Positions 18,123 through 26,945 of a DNA stretch of 64,000 nt are shown here, piece after piece. A program made the translations under genes and the position numbers. The first letter of the stretch is position 1; every line of letters starts with the position of its first letter. Source of the DNA: Halomontanus rarus (lineage in GTDB: Archaea; Halobacteriota; Halobacteria; Halobacteriales; Natrialbaceae); assembly GCF_017357405.1 (NCBI RefSeq), contig NZ_CP071597.1:3596001-3660000 (forward strand), written 5' to 3'. The notes beneath the pieces were generated by a model. That model worked only from the letters and a program-made list of their open reading frames with translations. It searched no databases and was not told where the DNA came from.

Positions 18123-18611
18123 CTACCGGCTCATGAGATCCGAGAGGCGATCCGTGATCCCGCCTTCGGAGCCGAGTTTGAGGTAGTAGGCGTCGCCGCC
18201 GTCCTCGTAGTAGTTATCGATCCGGCGTTTGATCTCGAAGCCCAGGTTCTCGTAGAACTGGAGGGCGTTCTCGTTGGTCGTCCGGGCGTGGCAGGTCACC
18301 GTACGATGGTCCTCGACGGCGCTGGCGACCAGTCGCTTGCCGATTCCCTCGCCGCGACAGTCGGGAGCGACGGCGAGAAAGAGAATGTAGCCGTCACGCC
18401 TGACCGCGGTGAACCCGATGAGGTTTCGACCGGTCTCGTCCTCGTGGAAGTAACAGTGGACCGTCGACCGGCGATAGGCGTCCGTAAAGAAGTTGCGCCG
18501 CTGCTTGAGCACACCCTCCTCGTGGTGAATGCGCTCTTTGAGCTCCCAGGCTTCCTCGACGTGCTCGTCGGTCCCTGGGCTGACGACACGGCTGTCGATG
18601 TTGACGCTCAC
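18123..18611 (-). CDS. GNAT family N-acetyltransferase
   Basis: 162 residues. The acetyl-CoA binding core is LFLAVAPDCRGEGIGKRLV (R/Q-x-x-G-x-G/A) followed by TCHARTTNENALQFYENLGF, giving a RimI-like fold. The substrate is unknown: protein N-termini or small amines are possible. GTG start at 18611 is preceded on the minus strand by GGAGG with a 7-base gap, good evidence for this start. It is a single gene, divergent from archease. The family is certain; the specific reaction is not. Confidence 0.88.
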   Translation of the reverse strand: MSVNIDSRVVSPGTDEHVEEAWELKERIHHEEGVLKQRRNFFTDAYRRSTVHCYFHEDETGRNLIGFTAVRRDGYILFLAVAPDCRGEGIGKRLVASAVEDHRTVTCHARTTNENALQFYENLGFEIKRRIDNYYEDGGDAYYLKLGSEGGITDRLSDLMSR

Positions 18612-18777
18612 TACCGCCTCCTAGTATGGACGCGAATATAATTCCACCGGCAAGACGACAACTGGCGAACGGTTTTCCCGCCGTCCGGTCCCCGGTTTTG
18701 GCCGGAACGGAAGACTCGAGAGTACAGTGGCGACGAAATCGACGACCATACCACGCTAGTCCGTGAAGCGACGACCG

Positions 18778-19266
18778 ATGGCCTTCGAACTCCGGGAGCA
18801 CACGGCCGACATCGCCGTCGAAGCGACGGGTGAGACCCTCGAAGAGACCGTCGCCGCGGTCGCGGATGGTCTGGCGGCCGCCTCCTGTAACACAGACGAG
18901 ATTCCGCCGGACACCGGCGACCGATTCGATCTCACTGTCGCCGCCGAATCCCGCGAGGCGCTCCTGTTCGAGTATTTAGACGAGTTGATCTATCTCCGGG
19001 ACGTCCGCCTCGAGTTGCCGGTCGAAAACCGCGTTCGGATCCGAGACCAGCGTCCCGAAGCGGGCGACGCAGACGACGAAGAAGGCGCTGACGACGCGGA
19101 CGACCGGTGGACCCTCGAGGGAAGCGCCCGCGGCGTCCCCCTCTCGGAGATCGACGCCCGCGAGGTGAAGGCGGTGACCTACTCGGAGATGCGACTCGAG
19201 GCGGTCGGTGGCGAGTCCGGTTCGGAAACTGCGGGCTGGGAGGCATACGTCGTCTTCGACGTATAG
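18778..19266 (+). CDS. archease, activator of tRNA ligase RtcB
   Basis: 162 residues from ATG 18778. Typical archease sequence: MAFELREHTADIAVEATGET with the metal-binding Asp, LLFEYLDELIYLRD, VKAVTYSEMRLE, and the C-terminal YVVFDV with its conserved terminal Asp. An acidic insert (about residues 90-110) is a halophilic feature. Archease speeds guanylylation and multiple turnover of RtcB during tRNA splicing. rtcB lies 1.2 kb downstream on the same strand, separated by one membrane-protein gene. A GTG at 18763 would add five residues; the ATG aligns with the usual N-terminus. Confidence 0.94.
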   Translation: MAFELREHTADIAVEATGETLEETVAAVADGLAAASCNTDEIPPDTGDRFDLTVAAESREALLFEYLDELIYLRDVRLELPVENRVRIRDQRPEAGDADDEEGADDADDRWTLEGSARGVPLSEIDAREVKAVTYSEMRLEAVGGESGSETAGWEAYVVFDV

Positions 19267-19328
19267 CAGTGTGAGAGCATCTCGCGCTCTCGAGAGCCCT
19301 TTTCCGTGGCGGGGTCAAACGTCCGTGC

Positions 19329-20408
19329 ATGACGCGAGCGTCGCGGTTGGTTTCGTGGTGGTGTGCCGTAATCGTCCTTCTCGTCCTCGCGGCCGGATCG
19401 GCGATGGCACACGAGGAGTACGTCGTCGACGACGAACACGACACTGGCGCCGTGGCGTTTCTCACCGATGCGATCGGCGATCCGTTCGTCGTCGGTCCCC
19501 TCCTCGCGGGTGGGCTGGCGGTCCTCGCGGCGGTCGCCGCCTATCTCGTGTTCCGGCCGCTTCCCGAGGACTTCGCGGCGTTTCGGTTCGCGATGGGCGA
19601 GTACACCGAGTACGTCCCCTGGCTCTTGCGCATCTCCTTCGGGATTCCGCTGATCGGGGCCGGATTCGGCGGCTACTTCATCAGCCCCGCAGTCGACGTG
19701 CAGGTACGTCTCCTCCAGATCGCGCTCGGCTTTCTCCTGCTGTTCGGGCTCGCGACCAGGCTCGTCGCGCTCCTCACGCTCGGAACCTACCTCGTCGGCC
19801 TCGTCTTCGAACCCCGGCTCTTGCTCCAACTCGAGTTCGTCGGCGGCTCGCTCGCCATCGCACTCGCGGGAAGCGGCCGCCCGAGTGCCGATCACGTCCT
19901 CTCGCGAATGGCCGGCACGCCGGGAACGCTCTACGGCCGTATCGATCTCGTCTACGGCCGTGCGCGAAGGTTCAGGTCGCGGATCGAAGCCTACGAGCAG
20001 TTCCTGCCGATGGTAACCCGCGTCGGGCTCGGCGTCACGTTCGTCTACCTCGGCGTCTCCCAGAAACTCCTTCGGCCGGGGATCGCACTGGCTGTCGTCG
20101 ACAACTACGACCTGACGGCGGTAATTCCGGCCAGCCCGGAGCTGTGGGTTATGGGGGCTGGGCTGACCGAGGCCGCCCTCGGAGCGGCGCTCATCGCGGG
20201 TGCGTTCACTCGCGCCGGAGCGGCGACGGCGATCGCGATGTTCTCGCTGACGCTGTTCGCCCTGCCGGACGATCCCGTCCTCGCCCACGTCGCGCTGTTC
20301 GGGATGGCTTCCGTCCTCCTCATCACCGGCGGCGGCCCCTATTCGGTCGACAACCGGATGACGGTCGTCGAAGACGAGGTCGAGTCAGCGACGCCGTCTC
20401 CCGCGTGA
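19329..20408 (+). CDS. DoxX-like polytopic membrane protein
   Basis: 359 residues. An N-terminal hydrophobic signal/anchor (VIVLLVLAAGSAMA) is followed by an extracellular EEYVVDDEH segment and about eight further helices. Two copies of a DoxX-like four-helix unit are suggested: WLLRISFGIPLIGAGFGG...LEFVGGSLAIALAG, and VTRVGLGVTFVYLGVSQKL...LTEAALGAALIAGAF. DoxX/SURF4-like proteins are linked to oxidative stress or quinone-related functions; the role here is unknown. It lies between archease and rtcB on the same strand. Confidence 0.85.
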   Translation: MTRASRLVSWWCAVIVLLVLAAGSAMAHEEYVVDDEHDTGAVAFLTDAIGDPFVVGPLLAGGLAVLAAVAAYLVFRPLPEDFAAFRFAMGEYTEYVPWLLRISFGIPLIGAGFGGYFISPAVDVQVRLLQIALGFLLLFGLATRLVALLTLGTYLVGLVFEPRLLLQLEFVGGSLAIALAGSGRPSADHVLSRMAGTPGTLYGRIDLVYGRARRFRSRIEAYEQFLPMVTRVGLGVTFVYLGVSQKLLRPGIALAVVDNYDLTAVIPASPELWVMGAGLTEAALGAALIAGAFTRAGAATAIAMFSLTLFALPDDPVLAHVALFGMASVLLITGGGPYSVDNRMTVVEDEVESATPSPA

Positions 20409-20492
20409 GTGTCGGGTCGGCCAGCAGCCGTCGAATTCGACACCACGGTGGACGGAGACACTTCTTTCACCCTCGGTCACCCAGTTTCCACC

Positions 20493-21953
20493 ATGACATC
20501 CTTCGACGCCAACGGCGTAACGCTCGAGCGGGTCCGCGAGTTCGTCTGGGAACTCCCACGAGAGGGAGACATGCGCTCGCCCGCGCGCGTACTCGCGAGC
20601 GAGGCGCTCCTCGAGCAGATCGCCGACGACAAGACCCTCGAGCAGTTGCGAAACGCGACGCACCTCCCCGGCATCACCAAGTACGCGATCTGTATGCCCG
20701 ACGGTCACCAGGGCTACGGCTTCCCCGTCGGCGGCGTCGGTGCGATGGACGCCGAGACTGGCTGTATTTCGCCGGGAGCGGTCGGCTACGACATCAATTG
20801 CGGCGTCCGGATGATGACGACGAACTTGACCTACAGCGACGTACAGGGCCACGAAGAGGAACTCGTCGACGCGCTATTCGACAACGTTCCGTCGGGTCTC
20901 GGCGGCGGCGGAATCGTCGAGGGTGATATCGACACCGTCGAAGAAGTTCTCGCTCGAGGCGTCGACTGGGCGCTCGAGCACGGGTACGCCGTCGAGGACG
21001 ACCTCCTCCACTGCGAGGACGAAGGGATGCGCGAGGGGGCCGATCCCTCGAAGGTCACCCAGAAGGCGAAGGACCGCGGGAAGAACCAGCTCGGCTCGCT
21101 CGGGTCGGGCAATCACTTCCTCGAGGTCCAGCGGGTGACCGACGTTTTCGACGGGGAAGTCGGCGAGGCGTTCGGCCTCGAGGAAGACCAGATCGTGGTG
21201 CTGATTCACTGCGGGTCTCGCGGACTGGGTCACCAGACGTGCAACGATTACCTTCGGAAGATCGAGCGACACCACGGGGGGCTGTTGAACCAGTTGCCGG
21301 ACAAGGAGCTGGCGGCCGCACCCGCGGGCTCACAGCTCGCCGGGGACTACTACGGGGCGATGAACGCCGCGATCAACTTCGCGTGGGTCAACCGGCAGCT
21401 GATCATGCACCGCACCCGGCGGGTGTTCGAGCGAGTATTCGATCGGTCGTGGGAGGACATGGAGATGGAGCTGCTCTACGACGTGGCCCACAACATCGCG
21501 AAGAAGGAGACGCACGAGGTCGACGGGGAACAGCGCGAACTCTACGTCCACCGAAAGGGAGCGACGCGGGCGTTCCCGGCCGGCCACCCCGACGTGCCCA
21601 GAGCTTACCGCGACGTCGGCCAGCCGGTGATCATCCCCGGCAGCATGGGTGCTGGCAGCTACGTCCTCTGCGGCGGCGAGGCCTCGATGGATCTCACGTT
21701 CGGGTCGACCGCCCACGGCGCGGGTCGGCTCATGAGTCGCACGCAGGCCAAGCAGGACTACTGGGGTGGCGACGTCCAGCAGGAACTACAGGAACAACAG
21801 CAGATCTACGTCAAGGCTCAGTCCGGTGCGACGATCGCCGAGGAAGCGCCAGGGGTCTACAAGGACGTCGACGAAGTCGTCCGCGTCTCCGACGCGCTCG
21901 GGATCGGCGACAAGGTGGCGCGGACGTTCCCGGTCTGTAACATCAAGGGTTAG
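20493..21953 (+). CDS. rtcB: RNA-splicing ligase RtcB (tRNA ligase)
   Basis: 486 residues from ATG 20493. Joins 2',3'-cyclic phosphate and 5'-OH RNA ends with GTP and Mn2+, completing tRNA intron removal. Visible are ICMPDGHQGYGFPVGGV, GAVGYDINCGVRMM (metal Cys), LGSGNHFLEVQ (metal His), LIHCGSRGLGHQ, and FGSTAHGAGRLMSRTQAK (guanylylated His). It ends FPVCNIKG as in family members. No intein or intron is present. It likely depends on the archease encoded upstream. A substrate, the intron-bearing tRNA-Met, is encoded at 11.6 kb. Confidence 0.97.
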   Translation: MTSFDANGVTLERVREFVWELPREGDMRSPARVLASEALLEQIADDKTLEQLRNATHLPGITKYAICMPDGHQGYGFPVGGVGAMDAETGCISPGAVGYDINCGVRMMTTNLTYSDVQGHEEELVDALFDNVPSGLGGGGIVEGDIDTVEEVLARGVDWALEHGYAVEDDLLHCEDEGMREGADPSKVTQKAKDRGKNQLGSLGSGNHFLEVQRVTDVFDGEVGEAFGLEEDQIVVLIHCGSRGLGHQTCNDYLRKIERHHGGLLNQLPDKELAAAPAGSQLAGDYYGAMNAAINFAWVNRQLIMHRTRRVFERVFDRSWEDMEMELLYDVAHNIAKKETHEVDGEQRELYVHRKGATRAFPAGHPDVPRAYRDVGQPVIIPGSMGAGSYVLCGGEASMDLTFGSTAHGAGRLMSRTQAKQDYWGGDVQQELQEQQQIYVKAQSGATIAEEAPGVYKDVDEVVRVSDALGIGDKVARTFPVCNIKG

Positions 21954-22089
21954 GATAGCGGACGGAATCGTTCGTCAGGCGGACGACCGACTGGCATCGC
22001 GGATCCCACTCGAGTACGACTCACCTGTTCGCTCGACTCCGATCCACCCGTCGATCGAGTCCGGCCCTGCCGATCACCGCGTCGACCGC

Positions 22090-22302
22090 CTACTTGTACC
22101 TGAACGGGTTGTCGTCGCTGCTATCGTCTCCGTCCTCGCTCTCGTAGGGTTTTCTCGCCGTGATCGTGACCGTCGCCTCCGGGTCGTCTTCGTCGGCCCA
22201 GGGGCTGTCGTAGGCGGAGAGTTCGAGGTCGGTGACGTCCCAGCCTTCGTTCTCGATCAGTTCGACGAGCTGTCGCTGATCTTCGAGCATGTCGTCGTCC
22301 AT
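22090..22302 (-). CDS. small acidic haloarchaeal protein, unknown function
   Basis: 70 residues from ATG 22302 (a GTG at 22326 would add eight). MDDDMLEDQRQLVELIENEG is followed by a strand-rich middle (WDVTDLELSAYDSP, ATVTITARKPYE) and an acidic C-terminus ending NPFRYK. The helix-then-strands pattern and charge look genuine for haloarchaea, but I do not recognise a function. It lies 58 bases after the Bat-type regulator on the same strand and may be co-transcribed with it. Confidence 0.7.
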   Translation of the reverse strand: MDDDMLEDQRQLVELIENEGWDVTDLELSAYDSPWADEDDPEATVTITARKPYESEDGDDSSDDNPFRYK

Positions 22303-22360
22303 GTGGGTTGCTCGTTCGGGCGTCACGTGGGTAGCTCTTGTGCCGTCGTTTCGTCCGTGA

Positions 22361-23044
22361 TCACTCGGAGTCCTCGTCGTCCGTGCCGTCGGGTCCGAGG
22401 GAGATCGCGTCCTCGACGAGTGCGCGGTGGGCGCGGCGCAGTCGCTCGGATAGCGCCTGATGGGAGATGCCGAGTTCGTTCGATAGTTCCTCCATGTCGA
22501 CTTCGCGCGGGATCTGGTAGTAGCCCCGATCCAGCGCCTGAACGAGCGTCTCGTGTTGGGCGTCGGTGAGCCCGTAGCGCCCGTAGCGGTCGTCGTCGAG
22601 TTCGTGAATCTTCTGGATGTCGACCGTGAACCCCTGGTCGGTCGCGAACTCGTAGGTTCGGGACAGCGAGTCGCGTTCGGGAAAGAGGATCCGCAGTTGC
22701 CACTGGGCTTGTTCGCCCGTCGCGTGGAGGATGGTCGCCTCTTCCTCCGTGAGCATGTGCAACATGAAGGTGACGTCCTCGACCCAGTCCATTCGGTAGA
22801 GGCGCTCGTCCTCGAGGTCCGTGAGCAGCTCGACGCTGTCGACGCTCGAGTCCTCGGCGAGTTCGTCGTCGAGCGCCGTAAGCGTCTCCTCGTCGGGGCC
22901 CGAGAACCAGACGTAGGGCATGACGTGACCGGGTTCGTAGGCGACGACCCGTTCGACTTCGACCTCGAGTTCGGGGAGGTTCTCGAGGGTCCGCCGGAGC
23001 GCGAACTCGTCGGCTGGGATGGTGAGCTCTGCGATTGTGCTCAT
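22361..23044 (-). CDS. Bat-type transcriptional regulator with HTH_10 domain
   Basis: 227 residues from ATG 23044. The N-terminal ~150 residues form the sensor-like region seen in bacterio-opsin-activator relatives (MSTIAELTIPADEFALRRTL, MDWVEDVTFMLHMLTEEEAT). The C-terminal HTH_10 domain is clear: LTDAQHETLVQALDRGYYQI PREV, then MEELSNELGISHQALSERLR RAHRAL. It probably binds promoters in response to an unknown cue. It is transcribed divergently from moaA with about 200 bases between, a place where it could act. Confidence 0.9.
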   Translation of the reverse strand: MSTIAELTIPADEFALRRTLENLPELEVEVERVVAYEPGHVMPYVWFSGPDEETLTALDDELAEDSSVDSVELLTDLEDERLYRMDWVEDVTFMLHMLTEEEATILHATGEQAQWQLRILFPERDSLSRTYEFATDQGFTVDIQKIHELDDDRYGRYGLTDAQHETLVQALDRGYYQIPREVDMEELSNELGISHQALSERLRRAHRALVEDAISLGPDGTDDEDSE

Positions 23045-23210
23045 GGGCTGAGCAGACCACGTCCAGTGCCAAGAGTCATGTGTCGACCCCGTGGTCGATT
23101 CCGACGGTCGGTCGTCAGTTCGATCCTCGATCCGCACTTGCGACCGTTCTCGATCTCGACGAAGGCGGGAAGTAACCAAAATCGGTTACAAGTGTCGCGA
23201 AACCGCCCTC

Positions 23211-23220
23211 GTATTTAAGC
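23211..23220 (+). promoter_or_regulatory. TATA box for moaA
   Basis: GTATTTAAG lies about 25-32 bases before the moaA ATG (23244), the spacing of a leaderless haloarchaeal promoter. Confidence 0.6.
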
Positions 23221-23243
23221 GAGAGAACCCCCAAGGGTGGCGC

Positions 23244-24224
23244 ATGCTCACCGACGAGTTCGGCCGCGAGGTGTCGGGGATTCGCATCTCGCTGACCGAC
23301 CGGTGTAATTTCGATTGCGTCTACTGTCACAACGAGGGGCTGGGTGACACCCGCGGCCCGATGGACCCCCAGGACGACGAGATGAGCGCCGACGACGTCG
23401 TTCGAATCCTCGAGGTCGTCGCCGAGTTCGGCGTCGACTCGGTCAAGTTCACCGGCGGCGAGCCGATGCTTCGCGAGGACCTCGAAGAGATTATCGCTCG
23501 CACGCCGGACACGATGGAAGTCTCGCTGACGACCAACGGCACCTTCCTTCCCGGCCGAGCCGAGAGGTTCGTCGAGGCCGGTCTCGAGCGAGTGAACGTC
23601 TCACAGGACGCCCTCGACCCGGCCGCGTTCGCCGAGATCACCAAGAGCGGTGCCTACGATCGGGTGATCGAGGGCGTCGAGGCGGCCCTCGAGGCGGGGC
23701 TCGATCCCGTCAAGCTCAACATGGTCGTCTTCGAGCACACGGCGGGCTACGTGCCGGAGATGGTCGATCACGTCGCCGATACCGACGGGCTCCAGCTCCA
23801 GCTCATCGAGTACATGCCCGAGCTGACGGGCCACCCCGAGTGGAACATCGACATCCAGCGAGTCCACGACTGGCTGGCCGAGCAGGCCCACGAGATCGAA
23901 CACCGCGAGATGCACGACCGAAAGCGGTACTGGATCGGCGGAGACGCATCGGCCGAATCGGGCGGAATGGTCGAGATCGTCGACCCGGTCGAGAATCCGA
24001 CCTTCTGTGCCAACTGTCACCGCGTCCGCGTCACCCACGAGGGCTACCTCAAGGGCTGTCTCAACCGCAACGACGACCTCCGGTCGATGGGCGAGATGAC
24101 CAGACCGGAGATCCGCGAAGCCTACCGAGCGGTCGTCGCGAACCGCGTTCCCTACTACGGCGAGTACATGGTTCGGGACGACGACGGCCAGTGGGAGTTC
24201 AACGAGGCGTATCTCGAGGTCTAG
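23244..24224 (+). CDS. moaA: GTP 3',8-cyclase, molybdenum cofactor synthesis
   Basis: 326 residues. Radical SAM enzyme for the first step of molybdopterin synthesis. The N-terminal cluster is [15 protein letters not shown] (CxxxCxxC), with [16 protein letters not shown] as the SAM-binding GGE. The C-terminal second cluster is [20 protein letters not shown], which binds the GTP substrate cluster. The family often ends in a GG needed for catalysis; here the last residues are FNEAYLEV, as in other archaeal members I recall. Stand-alone gene, followed by a T-run. Confidence 0.95.
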   Translation: MLTDEFGREVSGIRISLTDRCNFDCVYCHNEGLGDTRGPMDPQDDEMSADDVVRILEVVAEFGVDSVKFTGGEPMLREDLEEIIARTPDTMEVSLTTNGTFLPGRAERFVEAGLERVNVSQDALDPAAFAEITKSGAYDRVIEGVEAALEAGLDPVKLNMVVFEHTAGYVPEMVDHVADTDGLQLQLIEYMPELTGHPEWNIDIQRVHDWLAEQAHEIEHREMHDRKRYWIGGDASAESGGMVEIVDPVENPTFCANCHRVRVTHEGYLKGCLNRNDDLRSMGEMTRPEIREAYRAVVANRVPYYGEYMVRDDDGQWEFNEAYLEV

Positions 24225-24235
24225 GTCCGAGTGAC

Positions 24236-24242
24236 GTTTTTT
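24236..24242 (+). terminator. T-run terminator after moaA
   Basis: GTTTTTT begins 12 bases after the moaA stop, before the converging minus-strand operon; a typical archaeal U-run terminator. Confidence 0.5.
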
Positions 24243-24306
24243 GGCTACCGTCGTCCGGTCGCACACGAGACGCCACCATCGCGAGCACTGCGACCCGCCA
24301 CCGGCG

Positions 24307-24858
24307 TCACGAGTACCGCGATCCACCCCGTCGAGGCTCTCGAGAGCGTCGGTTGCGAACGCCGAACCCGATCGTAATGAGCCCGGCAGCGGCGAGCAAC
24401 AGCGCCACCGCCGCCACCGGCTGCCCGTCGGCCGCGAACACGTACAGCGTGTAGCCGATCGTGATCGCCCCCAGCCCGACGATCGCACTCGAGGCGGCGT
24501 GGACGGCCTCGAGACGGGTCGTCCGGGCTTCCCGGCCGAGCTGTTCGCCGAGGTCGATCGCGCTCTGGCCGAGGTCCCACGCGACGACCGTTCCGACGGT
24601 ACCGAGCAGCGCAAGCTCCACCGAGTCCCCCTCGTAGCCGCTCGCGAGCACGCCGGCGAACAGCAGGAGACAGGCGACGTCGATCGCCGAGTTGGTCCCG
24701 CGTGCGAGGCCCAGTGCGAGGAAGCTCGCACCGGCGACGGCCAACGCGAGCCCGGGAAGGGACGCGTACCCGCTGGCGACGACGGCGAGAATCGCGCCGG
24801 CTGCGGCGACGGCGCTACTGATCAGCGCGGGTCGACGTGTGAGTTCGTCCGTCGTCAT
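24307..24858 (-). CDS. DUF7519-like hydrophobic membrane protein
   Basis: 183 residues from ATG 24858, which overlaps the end of the preceding DUF58 gene. Five hydrophobic stretches are visible (ALISSAVAAAGAILAVVASG, LALAVAGASFLALGLA, VACLLLFAGVLASG, LALLGTVGTVVAWDLG, and a C-terminal pair including AVALLLAAAGLITIGFGV). I recall this third gene of the DUF4129-DUF58 cluster as DUF7519. Function unknown; probably a membrane partner of the DUF58 protein. It is the last gene of the three-gene operon. Confidence 0.8.
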   Translation of the reverse strand: MTTDELTRRPALISSAVAAAGAILAVVASGYASLPGLALAVAGASFLALGLARGTNSAIDVACLLLFAGVLASGYEGDSVELALLGTVGTVVAWDLGQSAIDLGEQLGREARTTRLEAVHAASSAIVGLGAITIGYTLYVFAADGQPVAAVALLLAAAGLITIGFGVRNRRSREPRRGGSRYS

Positions 24859-26945
24859 CGGGTCGCACCTCCACTCTTCCCCTGGCCCCCGGTTTTCGAC
24901 GTCGCACCCGCGTCGGCTCTCGAGTCCGTGCCCGCAGTCGAGCCGGCGGTGGAGGCGGAACTCGAGCTCACGCCGGAGCCGGCGTTGATCCGCGCGAACG
25001 CCTCGTCGATCGACTGGTCGGCGGGCCAGTCGACGACCGGGACGCCCGCCCGCTGGAGGTCGAACTGCCGGATCCGGCGGGCGACGCGGGCCAGCTGGTT
25101 GCCGGTCGTTCGATCCGTCGTCGGGTCCGGACTGACGACGGTCACGGCGTAGCCGCGGGCGTCGAGCCACCGAACGATATCGCTCGAGACCCGATCGCAG
25201 AGGGGCGTGAGCAGGATTATCTGCGTGTCACTCGAGAGTCGCCGGTAGATCCGCTGGAGCTGTGGCGTCCACCGCCGCGATTTCGGCGGCGAAAGCGTCG
25301 AGAACTGCGGGTGGGTCGCCAGCAGTTGCTGGAACTGCGCCCGGTGGTGGTGACCCGAAGACGGGCCGAGCCAGCACTGTTCGACGTCCTCGTCGTCCTC
25401 TCTCTCTTCGCGTTTGTCGAGCGGACCGATCGCCGCGAGGCCGACCGTATCGCCGTCCTCGAGCAACGTCGCGGCGATCCGTCCGGCGGCGGCGACCGAC
25501 CGGTCGACCGCGTGGGCGGCGTCGGGTTCGGGTGCGAGGTAGTTCGCCTTGCGGGCGTCGACGAGGACGAGGACGCGGGCCGCTCGCTCCTCGTGGAACT
25601 GAAGCGTCGCGAGCTCGCCGGTCCGGGCGTGTCGATTCCAGTCGATTCGGTTCAGCGGGTCGTTCTTGCGGTACTCTCGAACCGAGTGAAACTGCGTCCC
25701 GGAGCCGCCTTCGGGAGTCGTCAACCGTCCGGAGAACGTCGCGGCGGTCGCTCGCAGCGGGACCGACGTCGTAATGGGGCGCAAGACCGGTTCGCAGGTG
25801 ACCGCCGTCGAACTGCCGACGAGGAACTCCTTCTCCGAGGAGCGCGAGAGGTCCCGCGTGAAGGCGAGCGCGGGATCGAAGACGTGTCGACCCCGGCGAG
25901 CGGTCACCGTGTACTCGAACGTGACGGACTCGTCGGGACGAAGGGCGGTTCCGAGGCGGGCGGTCCCCTCGTCGGTGACCGCGAGTCCGGCAGGGACCCC
26001 GTCGACGAAGCGCAAGTCGGGCAAGAGCCGGTTGCTCTCGTTGGTGATCGTCACCTCGACGTCGATCTCGTCGCCCGGTTCGGGCGTCTCTTCGCTCAGT
26101 GTTCGCTCGATGGTGATATCTGGTGTTGGTGCCTCCATCGCGTGGGCGAACCCGGCGTAGGCGATCCCGACGGTTCCCGCCATGACGATCGCGGACGATT
26201 CCGCGAACGCCCCGATACTGATGGCGATCAACGCGACGACGCCGATGCCGACCCAGTGGCCGGTTCGTCGACTCGCTCGCTCGACGACCCCGTCGACGGA
26301 CGTTCGAGTGGTTCGCGGAACGGGTTCGTGTTCCTCGACGGTGCCGCGTTCGTACGTCGCGACTCGCGACTCGCGACGATCGTCAGCCTCGAGGCCGGTG
26401 TAGCCGACGGCTGCGACGGCGGCGGCGGTTCGTCGGACGCTGTCCCGAAAGCTGACGTCGCGGACGAACCGGTCGGTGAGCCGTTCCCGCAGCGGCCGTT
26501 CGGGCGGGTCGATCGTCGGGGAGAGGAACGCGGCCGCGTAGGGATCGTCGGTCCACGATCCGTCCTCGATGCGCTCGTTGGCGGTCGACGGTGTGAGTCC
26601 CTGGAACCGTGTGAGGGCAGCGATCGCGGCCTCCCGAAGCCCGTCCTGAATGCGGTTGCTCGGGGCGAACAGATCGCCGCGGCGCGATCGGAACTGATCG
26701 ACGGCCTCGGTGAGCTCCGCACCGGGAATCGGGACGCGGTATCGATGCTCGGGATCCGGCGTGGTACCGCGTTCGCGGACACCGTGGCGACGCGTGAGGG
26801 TGTTCAATGCGATCAGCAGTGCGACGACGCCGACGAAGATGACCGCCCAGCTTCCCAGTCCGATGTTCAATACGTTGCCGAGAATCGCAATAGCGAGCGT
26901 GAACGCGACGATCCCCACGACGATCGCGCCCTGTCTGAGGTTCAT
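24855..26945 (-). CDS. DUF58 domain protein with N-terminal membrane region
   Basis: 696 residues. Two N-terminal helices (VVGIVAFTLAIAILGNVLNI, WAVIFVGVVALLIAL) are followed by about 150 soluble residues, then another helix pair (residues 235-275). A CARDB-like strand region follows (EIDVEVTITNESNRLLPDLR). The DUF58 core has EYRKNDPLNRIDWNRHARTG and a vWA-like VLVLVDARKANY. It ends in a Ser/Gly-rich tail. DUF58 proteins usually accompany MoxR AAA ATPases and act in envelope protein maturation. No MoxR gene is seen here. It overlaps both neighbours by four bases. Confidence 0.88.
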   Translation of the reverse strand: MNLRQGAIVVGIVAFTLAIAILGNVLNIGLGSWAVIFVGVVALLIALNTLTRRHGVRERGTTPDPEHRYRVPIPGAELTEAVDQFRSRRGDLFAPSNRIQDGLREAAIAALTRFQGLTPSTANERIEDGSWTDDPYAAAFLSPTIDPPERPLRERLTDRFVRDVSFRDSVRRTAAAVAAVGYTGLEADDRRESRVATYERGTVEEHEPVPRTTRTSVDGVVERASRRTGHWVGIGVVALIAISIGAFAESSAIVMAGTVGIAYAGFAHAMEAPTPDITIERTLSEETPEPGDEIDVEVTITNESNRLLPDLRFVDGVPAGLAVTDEGTARLGTALRPDESVTFEYTVTARRGRHVFDPALAFTRDLSRSSEKEFLVGSSTAVTCEPVLRPITTSVPLRATAATFSGRLTTPEGGSGTQFHSVREYRKNDPLNRIDWNRHARTGELATLQFHEERAARVLVLVDARKANYLAPEPDAAHAVDRSVAAAGRIAATLLEDGDTVGLAAIGPLDKREEREDDEDVEQCWLGPSSGHHHRAQFQQLLATHPQFSTLSPPKSRRWTPQLQRIYRRLSSDTQIILLTPLCDRVSSDIVRWLDARGYAVTVVSPDPTTDRTTGNQLARVARRIRQFDLQRAGVPVVDWPADQSIDEAFARINAGSGVSSSSASTAGSTAGTDSRADAGATSKTGGQGKSGGATR

